Positions 44,787 through 56,289 of a stretch of DNA of 64,000 bases are shown here, piece by piece. The notes beneath the pieces are model-generated. The model ran no database searches, had not been told where the DNA came from, and saw only the letters and a list, made by a program, of their open reading frames with translations. The translations under genes were made by a program, and so were the position numbers. The stretch lies in NCBI GenBank assembly GCA_011009095.1, contig VTPC01000842.1, positions 589,734 to 653,733 on the forward strand, in the 5' to 3' direction. Position 1 is the stretch's first letter. Every line of letters begins with the position of its first letter. This DNA comes from Ignelater luminosus. Taxonomy: Eukaryota; Arthropoda; Insecta; Coleoptera; Elateridae.

Positions 44787-45781
44787 ATGCTGCGAAATAA
44801 CCACAGTAAAGAATTGGATGCCGTAAAAATGGCAACTTTATGGCAAGAAGGTTACAGAAAGGACAGACAGAAAAAATATTGCAAGAATTGTTCAATTAAA
44901 TCAATCTACCGTTTCTCAGATTATAAAACAGTACCAGGAAACTGGAAATTATAAAAGTAAGGCAAGGCAAGAACGAAGAAGGTGCATATGATCGCTTTGT
45001 TTAACTGCGAGCTTACATCCTCTCTATTAAGAATGAGGCTGCAAAACGTAAGAAGGGCTACTGTTAGTTCTAAGACAATAAGGCGAAGGTTAAAAGAAGT
45101 CGCTTTGGATACCAGAGTACATGCCGTAGTGCCCCGTCTCTTCCAACAACACAAAAGGCAAAAATTAGAATTTGTTAGAGTCCATGCTAAGTGGATCATG
45201 GAGGAATGAATATTTGTTTTACTGACGAAACAAGGATTCAATTTTGGAAAACAGGCGCACGAAATAAGGTGTATAGAAGAGTCGGAAAGCGTTATAACAA
45301 TTGCAATTTGGTTAATAATGTAAGCTTTGGAGGTGGTGGGATGTTCTTGGGTGGTATTAGTTGGGAGCTTATGGAGATTAACGAAAGAATGGCGGCTAAA
45401 CGATACATTGAAGACATCTTACAAGAGCATGTTGTGCCCTATGTTGGCGTTATAGGGTATGAAAGATTTGTGTTAATGTACGATAATGCTCGCCCCCACG
45501 TAGCAGATGCAGTAACACAGTATCTCGATGAGGTTAACATCAGAACATTAGATTGGCCTCCATAAAGTCCCAATCTTACCCCGATCGAACATTTATGGGA
45601 TATGCTGAAAAGAAGAATTCGGCACAGAAATCCAGCTCCTACAATTAGAAATGAACTCAGAATTGCTGCAAGAGGAGAATGGAAATCGATTCCCCAAGAA
45701 ACAATCCAAAACCTTTTTTCCGGCCTATCCAGAAAAATGAGGGCAGTCATTCCAGCTCCAGGAGGAAACACGCGTTACTAA
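44787..45781 (+). pseudogene. Tc1-type transposase pseudogene (DD34E)
   Basis: From ATG 44787 the N-terminus shows a helix-turn-helix segment (NQSTVSQIIKQYQETGNY) and, after frame changes, SSKTIRRRLKEVALDTR. The catalytic part has FTDETRIQFWK (first Asp), LMYDNARPHVAD (second Asp) and NLTPIEHLWDMLKRRI (Glu). With 34 residues between the second Asp and the Glu it is DD34E, as in Tc1. Breaks are a frameshift in the N-terminal third, another near 45200 and an in-frame TAA at 45563-45565 where WPPxSP has Arg in relatives. The C-terminus ends at TAA 45779-45781. It would be a cut-and-paste transposase; this copy is dead. Confidence 0.9.
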
Positions 45782-46038
45782 AATTCATTTGTTTTAGTAT
45801 AGACACGTTATTTTCAAAACTGTTCAGTTATTATTCATGTATTATTATTCTTCTAAAGTTTCTTGCTCGATAAATTGAGTTGTGGATTTTACATATCAAG
45901 ACTTATTTGAAATGTCCCTGACAGATACACTAATTTAAGTTTAAAAACAACAATCCAACACACTTCGATATATATTACTTCTCAAACAGAAGAATAAATC
46001 AACAATATAAAAGTATGCAATATTTTTGTCCATGAGTG
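45782..46038 (+). mobile_element. 3' flank and terminal repeat of the Tc1 element
   Basis: The right end, read inward, is CACTCATGGACAAAAATATT, a standard Tc1-family terminus. TA follows at 46039-46040. The matching left end was not found, so the element is 5'-truncated or its left end is too decayed to see. Confidence 0.8.
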
Positions 46039-46174
46039 TATTTATCTACAGGATATATTAGAAATTGTTGCGACTTCTCGGAAATGGAAACGTAAAGAAA
46101 ATACTGGAAGAGTGTTGTGTCATAAATAAGGTTTCTAAATGTAGCGCCTTTTTCTTTTTTATTAAATCAATATA

Positions 46175-46660
46175 CAGTGTGTCCATATTTTGATGCTCAC
46201 CATTGGTATCTCGGTTATTAGAAAACATAGAACAACGACGGTTAAATGAGGGATGTTATGTAGAATTCAATACTCGCAACAAATCTCATTTCAAATTCAC
46301 CCTAACTAACCAAAAATGAAGTATGACTGCCTATGAAAAACAAAAGATAGCGCTAATAACTTGAAAACAAATGACAATCGGGGGTTTCTGTTGGCACCAA
46401 GAAATTTGTCTTAGAAAAGTGTTTAACACTGTAAAACTTTAGAAGCGGTCACATTAGGTGTTATCGAGTTACCGAGAAAAATTGAAATCGGCAAATTTTG
46501 GTTTTTTCAAAATATCTTAAAATTTAAAAAAGTTACGATGAATTTGAAATGAAATTTGTTGGGAGTATTGAATCCTACATAACATCTCCCATTTAACCGT
46601 TGTTCTATGTCTTTTAACAACCGAGATACCAATGGTGAGCATCGAAATGTGGACACACCG
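46175..46660. mobile_element. 486-bp MITE with ~135-bp inverted arms
   Basis: The ends are CAGTGTGTCCATATTTTGAT on the left and CGGTGTGTCCACATTTCGAT on the right (reverse complement), flanked by TA on both sides. Arms match for about 135 bp, including ACATAGAACAACG and CATTTCAAATTCA. The termini place it with the fold-back element at 14037 and the fragment at 28477. No coding content. Confidence 0.9.
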
Positions 46661-46984
46661 TACATATTACTAACAATCGATTGTTGAATGTTCACGGTCT
46701 GTCAAAACGAATAATAAAGTTGTTATCATTGAACTCTCTGTAAAACGTAAAATGCGTTTTTTTTCCTAACATTTTATAAATTGGAGGACCCAATTTCAAC
46801 AGAAAACACAACAAAGAGAGAAAATTATGTAGATAATTTTATCATTACGTGATGAAAGAAGGAAGAAAACTGACGATACATATTATGTCAAAAAGCATTT
46901 ATCCAGCATACATGCCATTTCAGTTAAACGCTTGAAGCGAATTAAGAATCTGCTGGTAAACAACAAAACACCCACAGTTTTGCG

Positions 46985-47265
46985 AGGAAAATCTTTGAAA
47001 ACTCACGCTATCCCTGAGGCTGACAAACATATTTATACGACAACACATTGAAGCTTTTCCAGTAAAAGACAACACAACAATAGAGAGTATTATTATTTAA
47101 ATTCCAGACTGAACATTAAAATAATGCATAACATGTTTCTTGAAAAACGGCCCAATAGTCACATAACATACAACAGCTACTACAATTTCTTCAAAGAAAA
47201 TTACAATCTTCATCTCGATAGACCTTAAGTGGATACGTGCATTATGTGTGAGGAGTTAAATCAGA
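46985..47265 (+). pseudogene. Fragment of an unclassified insect DNA-transposase-like protein
   Basis: Across several frames the plus strand reads HIEAFPVKDN, NSRLNIKIMHNMFLEKRP, TYNSYYNFFKENYNLHLDRP and, after a stop, VDTCIMCEELNQ. This series (a fish-hook His/Ser segment, LSI..MY-like, then a DTC..C pair) recurs in a widespread group of animal transposase-like proteins, possibly Sola-type. I am sure only that it is a conserved repetitive protein, not which superfamily. It is broken and short. Confidence 0.45.
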
Positions 47266-48559
47266 GTTCCCAGTGGTTTACTATAATAAAATTCCCTGAC
47301 TTTTCCAGGTTTTCCAGTAACTTTTCCAGAGATTTCCAGATCACCCGTTTTACATTTTTAGGCATATTAGCATTACAAATTATGCAGGGTTATTCTTAAC
47401 TACTTTTTTTCCTTCTGTACATAACCACATTTTGTAGTACAAAATTAAACAAAATAGCCTAACCTTGACTTGAGAAGCCTATCACAACTGAAACAAAGTT
47501 TGAATTGTATGAAATGAATGCAAGATTGTGTAAATGAGGCATTTTTGTGTTGGAATGACTTTGATATGCCTTTTTAAAGTTTGAAAGTTATGTCTTTCAT
47601 CATTTATTATCAAAAACGACTACAATGCTAGTTACTTTGTGGTCAAAAACGGTCAAACCCAAGAAAATGATTTGATGAGCTATGCCTAGTTAGCCTTTTA
47701 GCAAAAATGTTTAGACATCAAACGATTGGTCGACTATGTAAAAGTTTATATGTTCAACACTAGGCATATTTTGTTAATATGTGATGCGATCTACAAAAAG
47801 CTAAGTAACTTTTGGGCATAGCATTTTAAACCATACAATAGCTCTGTAGGCTATCGCCTTGCTATTCTATCTATGATTATTTTACACAATGTCATGTTAT
47901 AATTGCAAAACTTTAAATCCGTCTTTCTCAAAACTATGATTTTACAAACTAAATTTTGAAAAGTTGCATTTCCTCTAGGTCTGTAGAATAAGTCACACTC
48001 GAAACATTTTCCTGACTTAAGGTACGATTTTATAGATCGCATCTTACATTTGAAAACTTCCCACCTTGAATAACTCTTTAATTAGTAAAATTATCAAAAA
48101 TCGCTGAAACACGTCGATTTTGCTTTAGAGGGGGACACTTAATAACCTATTCTAATCAGTTGCGAATCTTTCACCCTCCCCCCAACCACCCCCGCCCAAG
48201 ATTTTAAATGGCAGCAACCCATGTGTGATATATCCTTTTAAAGGGTATAAGATTCTCAATCTTTTACATCAAAAAAATTTAAAATTCGTCAATTAGAGAC
48301 AGAAATGTATTGTTTGAATTAAATATATTTTATAAAAATTTTTACTTATCTCAAAACTTCAAATAATGTAATGTAAAAATTGTAGAATCGGACATTTTGG
48401 TGCAAGCAAAAAATTTTATAAGCAATACATTTTTTGGAAAATCGAATAATAAAGATTTTTTTTCTTGTTGTTGCGTATTTTTCTGAATACGTTTTATACA
48501 ATTTGTAATTGTAAATTTCTCAATCTCAAAATCCCGGAATCGAAAATCCCGTTCGGGAT
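47266..48559. other. No gene; short repeat motifs
   Basis: At about 47280-47340 is a CCCTGACTTTTCCAGGTTTTCC-like repeat motif, also seen near 4260. At about 48090-48140 AACACGTCGATTTTGC and a GGGGGACA stretch recall the ends of the 57180 family. No coding region is supported. Confidence 0.45.
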
Positions 48560-50075
48560 TACAACCACAACGCACGGGCCACGGACCACCTTTAATGGCC
48601 TAATTTGAGTTTCGCCTTCATCAACCTTCTTAAGAAAGCTTCTTAGAAACACGGCTCGCCCTTACACAAGCCATCTTGAATGGCTTTGCCCTCCAAAAAC
48701 TTTCTTTAAGTCAGATAAATGCAACCGCGGTTCCAGCAAGTTTCTTAAAAGAACTACATAGAAACACGGCACGGGCCACTTTTAGTGATGAAAGATTGAG
48801 CTTCGCCTTCATTAACTTTCCTAAGGCAGCGACGTGCAAACACGGCTCGGGTTACTCCCTAGCACGGCTCACCTTCGGTAGCCCAAGGTTCGCGTTCGTC
48901 TCCATTAACTTTCTTAAAAGAACCACCTTTGGCAGTCCAAGATTTGGCTAAGCCTCCATTAACTTTCTTAAAAGAACTAATACGAACACGGCACGGGCCA
49001 TCTTTTATTAACCTTTCTTAGACAATTATATGCAAACATGGCTCGGGCTACTTCCTCGCATGCGCCATCTTTGATAACTCAAGGTTCGGCTTCGCCTCCA
49101 TTAACTTTCTTAAAAGAATTACATACGAACACGGCACGGACCATCCTTAGTAACCAAAGGTTGAGCTTAGTCTCATTAACCTTCCTAAGACAGCTACATG
49201 CAAACACAGCACAGGCTACTCCCTCAAAGGGGGCAGCTTTGGTAACTCAAGATTCGGCTTCGCCTCCATTAACTTTCTTAAAGGAACTACATAAAAATAG
49301 GGTACGGGCCATTTTTACTGACCAAAGGTTGAGCTTCCCCTTCATTAACCTTCTTAAGACAGCTACATGCAAACACGGCTCGGGCTACTCTGTCGCACGG
49401 GCCAGTTTTGGTAACTCAAGACTCTATTAACTTTCTTAAAAGAACTACATACAAACACAGCACGGGCTACGTCCAAGCACCGGCCCCTTTTGATAACCCA
49501 TGATTCGGCTCCTCCTCCAGTAACTTTCTTAAAAGAACTACATACGAACACGGCTCGGGCCACAGTGACCAATGGTTGAACTTTTCCATCGTTAACCTTC
49601 CTAATACGGCTACATGCAAACACGATTCGATCCATCTCTAGTGACCCAAAGTTGGGCTTCGCCACCATTAACCTTCGTAAGACAGCTACATGTAAACACG
49701 GCTCGGGCTCGCCCTCGTACAAACCATCTTGAGTAGCCCAAGTCGGGCTTTGCCGTCCATAAACCTTCTTTAAGATATATGCCAACACGGTTGGGTTTTG
49801 CGTTTATTAACCTTCTTAAGAGAACTAATTACGAACATGTGTTACACCGTCGCACAGACCATCTTGGGTGACTCAAGGCTGGACTTCGCTCTCCACAAAC
49901 CTTCTTTAAGTGAGATAAATGTGAACATGTCTTCAGTTACGCCCTCGCATGGTCACTTTGGGTGTTTTAAAGTAGCGCTTCGCCCTCCATTAATCTTGAC
50001 AAAGATGAATAACTCGGTTCGAGCTTCGGGGGCCCAAGATCGCGGTTCGGCCTTCACTGACCTTTAAATACAAAT
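48560..50075. repeat. ~75-95-bp tandem array, about eighteen units
   Basis: Units repeat CCATTAACTTTCTTAAAAGA, ACATACGAACACGGCACGGG, CCATCTTTAGTGACC and CAAGGTTCGGCTTCGCCTCC. Core positions include about 48902, 48955, 49097, 49175, 49266, 49340, 49427, 49516, 49590, 49668, 49755 and 49806. It is the same family as 30225-30910 in the opposite orientation and runs directly into GC-rich block D. The open frames along it are by-products. Confidence 0.9.
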
Positions 50076-50088
50076 ACCGTCTTCCTGC

Positions 50089-50741
50089 TAGAGGCCTGCG
50101 CAAGTCGGTTTTTTTGGTCGGGCCTTTATGCGGCCCGGTCTAAAGGTCGAGTGCGCATTAGGCCGGGCCTCAGTTTAAAAATGTATCAGGCTGTCGGGTT
50201 GTTCGGGCCACTCGGTCCCATAGGACTGGTCGAGTTAAACGGCCCTTGGAGTCTCTCGGACCTGTCGAGTTTATTGGATCGGTCAGGCTTTCCGGGCTCT
50301 TATTTTTATACTGATCCAAAGCGGACGATTTTCGTACTCCACCGGACGCAGACTGTTTTCGTACCGACTCGGACGGACTGTTCTTGTATCGAACAGCACC
50401 GGAAGATTGTCGTACTTACCCGAAGAAACATTATTTTCATACTGAACATACCCAGCAAAGCTTGGGTTTAAGGCAGGACTGGTCTCAGTTTAAAAATCCA
50501 TCCGTCTTTTCGGGCCTACGTCGGGTCAATCGCGCCGTTCGTCATTCAGGCCTGTTGAGTCATTCGTGCCGTTTGGGACTGTCGGGCGGTTCGGGACTGT
50601 GGGAGCTTCTTGGACTATTTGGGAATGACGGGCCGTTCGGGCTTTTAAATCAAAAAGTTACCAGGTTTTTTAGAGGCGCGTCGAGTTTATCTCCACTCGG
50701 ACCAGATCGGACATAGAAATTTTGGCCCGTGCAGAGCTCTA
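50089..50741. repeat. GC-rich block, copy D (double)
   Basis: It is bounded by TAGAGGCCTGCGCAAGTCGG on the left and TAGAGCTCTGCACGGGCC on the right (reverse complement). It seems to hold two blocks in tandem: 50089 to about 50460 with GTACCGACTCGGACGGACTG-type repeats like copy B, and about 50465 to 50741 with 9-bp-periodic repeats like A and C. Each starts with a CTCAGTTTAAAAATnnATC segment. Orientation is opposite to A, B and C. Confidence 0.8.
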
Positions 50742-53427
50742 GTTTCTTCGCAATGACTGTTCTTATGTTGTTAAAGTCCTCATCTTAGTCTTCAGGGCTT
50801 CTTTATTGATCATCTTGATTGAGATTACTATCGGTGAATTATTTTTCAATTAATTTATTCCTTTGTCTTGGCAGCAACTGTCTCCTATAGACCTACTAGA
50901 TCTTGTCATTGAGCATGTGGTATAGTACTGGATTTTGACTGCTTCCAATATATCTGAATAGAACTTTCTTCGTCCGTTTGGTGGGCTTATAATGAAACGT
51001 GATGTGTTACAAGAACGCTATATCTTTAAGTCTTTAATAGTTACTTTAGTTACTTTTACTATTTATAAGTTGACTCGAGATGCAGCACGAGACTTAAGGT
51101 ATTGGGTATGAATGCCGATTTTGGAATCGATGATGAACTTTTCCATGATTTTATTTTTTAAAACCATGTGCTCGATGCTACCAGCTTGTTGAGTGGTTGA
51201 TATTATCTTTCTGTGCTGAATTTGAATTCCCTTTGTCAATATTATCTTTTCTCAATTAATTCTAAAGAGAAACTGTGATTTCTCAGAGACCGAAGATTAA
51301 AGAAAACAAAACATTCAAATTTTATTACTTCTTAATATTTAAGAAATAGAATTTAAAAGGGTAGCGTCACATTCCTCCACCGACTTAACTGCACATATTA
51401 AGCTAAAGCGTGCACTAGAGGCAAATTAAAACAATGTCCCCATTTAATAATTCTCAAAATTTTTTATTGATGTAACTTCGTTATTAAATTATTATTGTTT
51501 ACCTTTAACAGCAATACCTTGAATGATAGACTTTGATCAATGAACAACTTTCAACAATAAGCACGCGCCGCCAATTCAATTGAAATAGTAAAAAGGAAAT
51601 TCATAAGCAATTTAAATTTATATTTGTAGTACGTACCGCAGTTAAACTTATTTTGGTTAGGCTCCTGTTAGTTTGCATAGCTTTTCATTCATGCGAACGA
51701 AGTTCCTTATTATTTTTCTTAATTGACACATCTTAGATAATTAATGCAAACCACATGCTAGATATTTTTAAAAGTAGTAAATAAAAACTTGTTTTTGTAA
51801 ATTAGAATTCAATTAATTTGAGCTCTCTATCAAGATCCGTGTATTATAATGAATTATGTCGTTTTATTGCCATTAGAAGAATATTATTTCGAATCAATTA
51901 ATTTTTTGCTAGTTAATTTCGTGTCTGAACCTTATAGAAAGTCTGCAAACTTATAGCTTGTTGCGACGTAATTATTCAAACAGAAACTTGGAATTTATCT
52001 TGAGTGCTATACACTGAATAACCCTAACCTCATCAATGATTCATACCTGAGTCTGCTTCAAAATCAGCTGATATAGGTATTTCTATACTTACTATGCACT
52101 CTTTAATGTTTTTAGGCTCAGATGTAAATACTGCTACAGTGGTCCCTATGCATCTGGGTTTTAGTCTAGACAGCACCAAGTTCTTTAAAATTTTAGTAGA
52201 GTAAATTTCTTAAACTAAACAAAAACAGTCAATTAATTTAAGCACCAAAAAAAAAGAATCTGCACGAACAACTCTAACTTAGTTATACTTTTCAGCAAAG
52301 AACGAACGCACTGTTAAGGCGATCGCACTTTTGTAGTTGAGAAAAAAACAAACTAAACTCAATACAAACAAAAACAACTAGCCTAAAAAAATCTACACCA
52401 CATAAATATCTCCAAACAATTTTTCAGCACCTTTTACAAATTACGTGTTACGTTCCAACAGCCTAAAATTATATGCGTTTTACTTTGTGCTGTGGTGAAA
52501 TATACCGAACACGCGATGTTAAATTTAATTATGTTTTATGTTTTGATGTTTTTTTTCTGATGTATCATGGTTAATATATTTTTTTCCTCCACCACAACAA
52601 AGAGCAGAAAAAATGTTGACTTTAACAAATCTGCAAGTTTTTGTTTCCTCTGCGGAAAGGTAACAGGAAGTCTGACACGAATAAATATGCTCCATTTGTA
52701 TCCGTATTTCAGAAATGATGGACTCTCGAGCTTGAAAGATGACGCCTGTCAGATTTTAAAAACGCGATATCCGCGGAAAATATATAAGGAAAGCTAAGAA
52801 TTATAACGAGTTCTGAAATTTGTATTACATACGAAAATTGTTATACAAAACTTTCTTAATAACTCCGTCAAAAATTTCTTCAATTTAAAACGACGATCAT
52901 TCATTCTTTTGGACAGACCCGTTTACTGCAACACATTTTATTTATGCTGAAGTAAGGGGGATATCTGAAAATTGTTAAGTTTCCTTTTTAACGATTCTTA
53001 CTGGGTTTAAAAAGTCATGAGAAATTGAAAACGTAAAAAGCTATTTCGACTAATTAACTTTTTTCTGATCCATATCAGTTTCATTTAAAATTTCTTGTCT
53101 TCTTAACGATGTTAGAATGAATTTTACACATAGCTTTTTATCTTTGGTGCCGATTATTGTGTGAGTTTCGTGATGCAAACAGTCCTCAAGACCGCAACAC
53201 AAGGTGGTGCGACAAACCTTTCTTTTTAAAATATTACATTGAAATCTAGGATAATTCAAGAACAAGAAGTGCTTTTGTGTTTTTTCCCCATAGGATGCAC
53301 CGTTTTCGAGTAAAACATTCGAAGTTGCGCAATACCTCGGAAACAACGTGCAATATTAAAATTAAAGTCGCTACATCGTTTTCACTCTATGACATCCACC
53401 AATATATGCAAATTTCGCTTGTCAACA
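50742..53427. other. Long stretch without a recognisable gene
   Basis: AT-rich, no element ends or coding motifs that I can support. A 98-codon open frame on the minus strand at 53050-53346 is Cys-containing but matches nothing I know. Confidence 0.5.
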
Positions 53428-53499
53428 TACAGGGTCTGTCCAAAAAGTATCAAGACTGACCTTTTTCTACTGAAGGGGATGGGGTGCAGAGTGGCAGTT

Positions 53500-54840
53500 G
53501 CTTTGTTGTGTTGTCAAGAATCACGATTAAACAGCGGTATGCGATCAAGTTTTGCGTTAAACTGAAGAAATCCGGTGCTGAGACTCTTGCCATGCTCCGG
53601 GAGGATGCAATGTCAAAAATAAGCATTTTCGAGTGGCAAAAGAAATTTAAAGAAGGAAGGAAGGACGTTGATGACAAGCAACGCGCAGGACGCCCGTCAA
53701 CAAGTCGAAATAAGGAAAATGTGACAAAAGTGGAAGAACTTTTGGACTCTGATCGACGTGTGAGTGTGAGAATGATTGCGGAAAAATTGAATTTACAGAA
53801 ATCCAGTGTATATTCAATTGTGTCAGACGATGAGGAAAGTGTGCATCAAATTAGCCCCAAAGGTTTTGTCCGGAAAACAGAAGGAAACCCGCGTGTCGAT
53901 TTGTCGGGAACTACTGGAATGTGTGGAACTTGAGCCTGATTTTTTAGACAATGTGATACCCGTGATGAAACATGGGTGTTGGAGTATACTAGAGTATCGA
54001 TTATCCGAACGTCAGTTATCCGAACGTTCAATTATCCAAACTGGCTTCATGGAAAACAAAAGTAACAAAAGCAATCGTAACGTCGATGTTGCCTTTGCCA
54101 GAACGTACAAATATCAGTCAGCACTAGAGAACTAATCTTATTCGACGAATTAAAGATGACCATTTTCTTACAAATTAGTTTTTCCGTAAACTTCTATGAG
54201 GGAAGCCACCGCCTAATTACGGTATTTCTTGGAAAATGTGTTATTAGCTGTATGAGGGATATCAATTTTTCGATGAACTCAGTTTTTGTTTTTGATTATC
54301 CAAAATTAGTTCGGATAATCGACGCTCTACCGTATGATCCCAAGACGAAAAGACAAAGCGCAGAGTGGCACACCAGCGCGTCTCCTCGCTCAAAAAAGGC
54401 CCGCATGAGCAAATCAAAAGGGAAAGCAATGCTCATCGTCTTCTTTGATTCAAATGGTGTGGCCCACAGGGAGTTTGTACCCGCTGGACAAACAGTAAAC
54501 AGTCAATTTTACGTGGAAGTGCTCGAGCGGTTGAGGTTAAGTGTCCGTCGTGTGCAAAAGAAGATCGCTGATACCAGGATTCTCTGGGGTTTCTGGCGAA
54601 GGACAACGTGGCAACGCTGTCTCAACCTCCCTACAATCCCGACCTAGCCCCGCCCGACTTCTTTCTCTTTACTCGGACGGAATAAAGCCCGAAAGGACAT
54701 CATTATGGGACGGTGGAAAGAGTGCAAGCGTCTTCGACGCAATACCTCACAGAGATTCCGGTTGCAGACTTGCAGGGGGCGTGCCATGCATGGTAGCAAT
54801 GCTGGTAACGGTGTATCGACGCAGAAAGGTGCGATTTTAA
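53500..54840 (+). pseudogene. Mariner transposase pseudogene, second catalytic Asp deleted
   Basis: Readable parts are QRYAIKFCVKLKKSGAETL, a second HTH with SVRMIAEKLNLQKSSVYSIV, PKVLSGKQKETRVSICRELL and EPDFLDNVIPVMKHGCWSILEY in mixed frames. The nested MITE cuts the frame inside the EYDPKTKRQSAEWHT motif, which resumes at 54334. Next come KARMSKSKGKAMLIVFFDS and HREFVPAGQTVNSQFYVEVL. After DTRIL the expected HHDN segment is missing and the sequence jumps to GFLAKDNVATLSQPPYNPDL and APPDFFLF. The second catalytic Asp is therefore deleted. Frameshifts are present elsewhere. The enzyme cannot be active. Confidence 0.9.
53987..54332. mobile_element. 346-bp pogo/Tigger-like MITE nested in the mariner
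   Basis: The ends TACTAGAGTATCGATTATCC and CGGTAGAGCGTCGATTATCC (reverse complement) are decayed forms of a CAGTAGAG...CGATTATCCGAAC terminus. TA duplications lie at 53985-53986 and 54333-54334. Removing it with one TA restores the Glu-Tyr-Asp-Pro codons of the mariner frame, which confirms the insertion. No coding content. Confidence 0.9.
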
Positions 54841-54923
54841 GGAAGTTTAACCTATTGTACATATATCTGCAATAAGTCTTTTTTCATAAATGTAGTCCCG
54901 ATACTTTTTGGACAGACCCTGTA

Positions 54924-56289
54924 TAATATTATGAATAAAGAGATGGGCAACACAACACCTTTTTGGAAAATACACGTTATGCTACTATCGAAAAACACAA
55001 TTTTCGTAATCTACAAGGATGAAAACAAGTTTATACAGGGTATACCAATGCAAAGCTTTGTGCCCGGAGGATAGTGTGCTTATTCGTTGGAATATCAACA
55101 ACTGTTGCCAAGAAAAGCTGTACAGGACAATTGTCTGTACTTCCTAAAATTATTTCTTTTTTATTGTACCACTAAAGAACGTTTTAAGCTTAGTCTAAAT
55201 CTTTCAAACACGAAGCTTTGTTTACTGCAACGAGTTCTTCCGAGTGATTTTACTCCGATCATTTGAATTTTAACCTTCCTATTTTGCAAAAGATATCCAC
55301 GTGACCAGACACCTCTCCAGCAAGTAAAGGAAATAAACGATAAAAAGCTGACTGTTTCCCAGTCAATCTCCTCTACGGCCAGTGGTCAATTTAGGTGAAC
55401 GAGGCATTAACAAATGTGGTGGTGGCTTCCGGCGCTTTAACACAAAATGGTCCCAATTCAAGACGTCATCGCAGACACACATATCGTCCAACCAAGCCGC
55501 TGTGATGAGTTTTCGGACTTCCCAGGCTCCCCGACCAAGGTGGCAACGAAAGTCAATAGTGAAGCAGTTTCCAGACCGGAGACTAACGTCTTTCCAGTCG
55601 GGGCGGTAAACTGGCTCGAATAGTAATTAAATAATGATGGATGAACAGATGATGCTTATGGAGCACAAAGCACTGATCAGCCCTTAATATTCGTGTACGC
55701 GGACGTCCATCTTCTTGAATGATAAGGGACAGGAAAAAGCAGAAAGTTGAAAGTCTTCGTCAGATGGTCAAAACCGTATTCAAACAAGCTCATTGAAACG
55801 TGAAATAGGCAATATTGAAGCGACGTTTGAAGGATTCGTAGTTTTGTGGGTAAGTGATGAGTGTAATGTCAAAAGTCATGTGATAGAGCTTTGTTTACGA
55901 AATATTTAGTTGGATTCCGATCATCACCTGTCGCTGGTAAAAAGTAAACATAGACCAATAGTCCAGTAAAATAAGGCGAAATTAAGGCAAAACTTCAGAA
56001 TGAAAAATACAGAGCTGAAAATTTGCATAGACCTTTGTCTCGACGTTCTAGAGACAGGCTGAAAAGTCTCATACGATATCGTGTCCGCTAGTCAAGATAA
56101 GGTCAAAGGTCACGAAAATCGGTTTTATGCAAATGTCTCGCTTTCCATGCCCCCCATGTCATTGGAGGTTATTACAAAACTTGTAGAGCATAATATTCTC
56201 TACAAGTTTGGTGCGATGCATGTTTTTGTATGATTAGTCGTTTTCCAGTGAAAAGCGCGGCGCATCCGTTTATAGGTTAATACTGTTCA
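54924..56289. other. No firm gene; possible frame at 55441-55617
   Basis: Between 55441 and 55617 (plus) a frame without stops reads VPIQDVIADTHIVQPSRCDE and continues to a TAG. The amino-acid mix looks like protein and the base composition is richer in GC than the surroundings. I recognise no family; it may be the end of a retroelement ORF. A CAGGGTATACC motif lies at about 55036. Confidence 0.3.

Larger units (their letters stand above)
53430..54921 (+). mobile_element. Mariner element with a nested MITE and internal deletion
   Basis: Both ends are CAGGGTCTGTCCAAAAAGTA in inverted orientation, flanked by TA (53428-53429 and 54922-54923). Inside is a broken mariner transposase. A 346-bp MITE sits at 53987-54332. 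Without it the element would be about 1.14 kb, shorter than a full mariner, in line with the missing catalytic segment. Confidence 0.9.

Noticed and set aside
48676..49788. Several 90-140-codon open frames on both strands
   Set aside because: They follow the tandem unit and repeat the same residues each unit; no independent gene evidence.
48560..50075. CRISPR-like direct repeats
   Set aside because: Units vary in length and sequence, lack conserved repeats with unique spacers, and the context is an insect genome with no cas genes.
52567..53346. Open frames of 76 and 98 codons
   Set aside because: No motif, start context or homologue recognised; within chance length for this composition.
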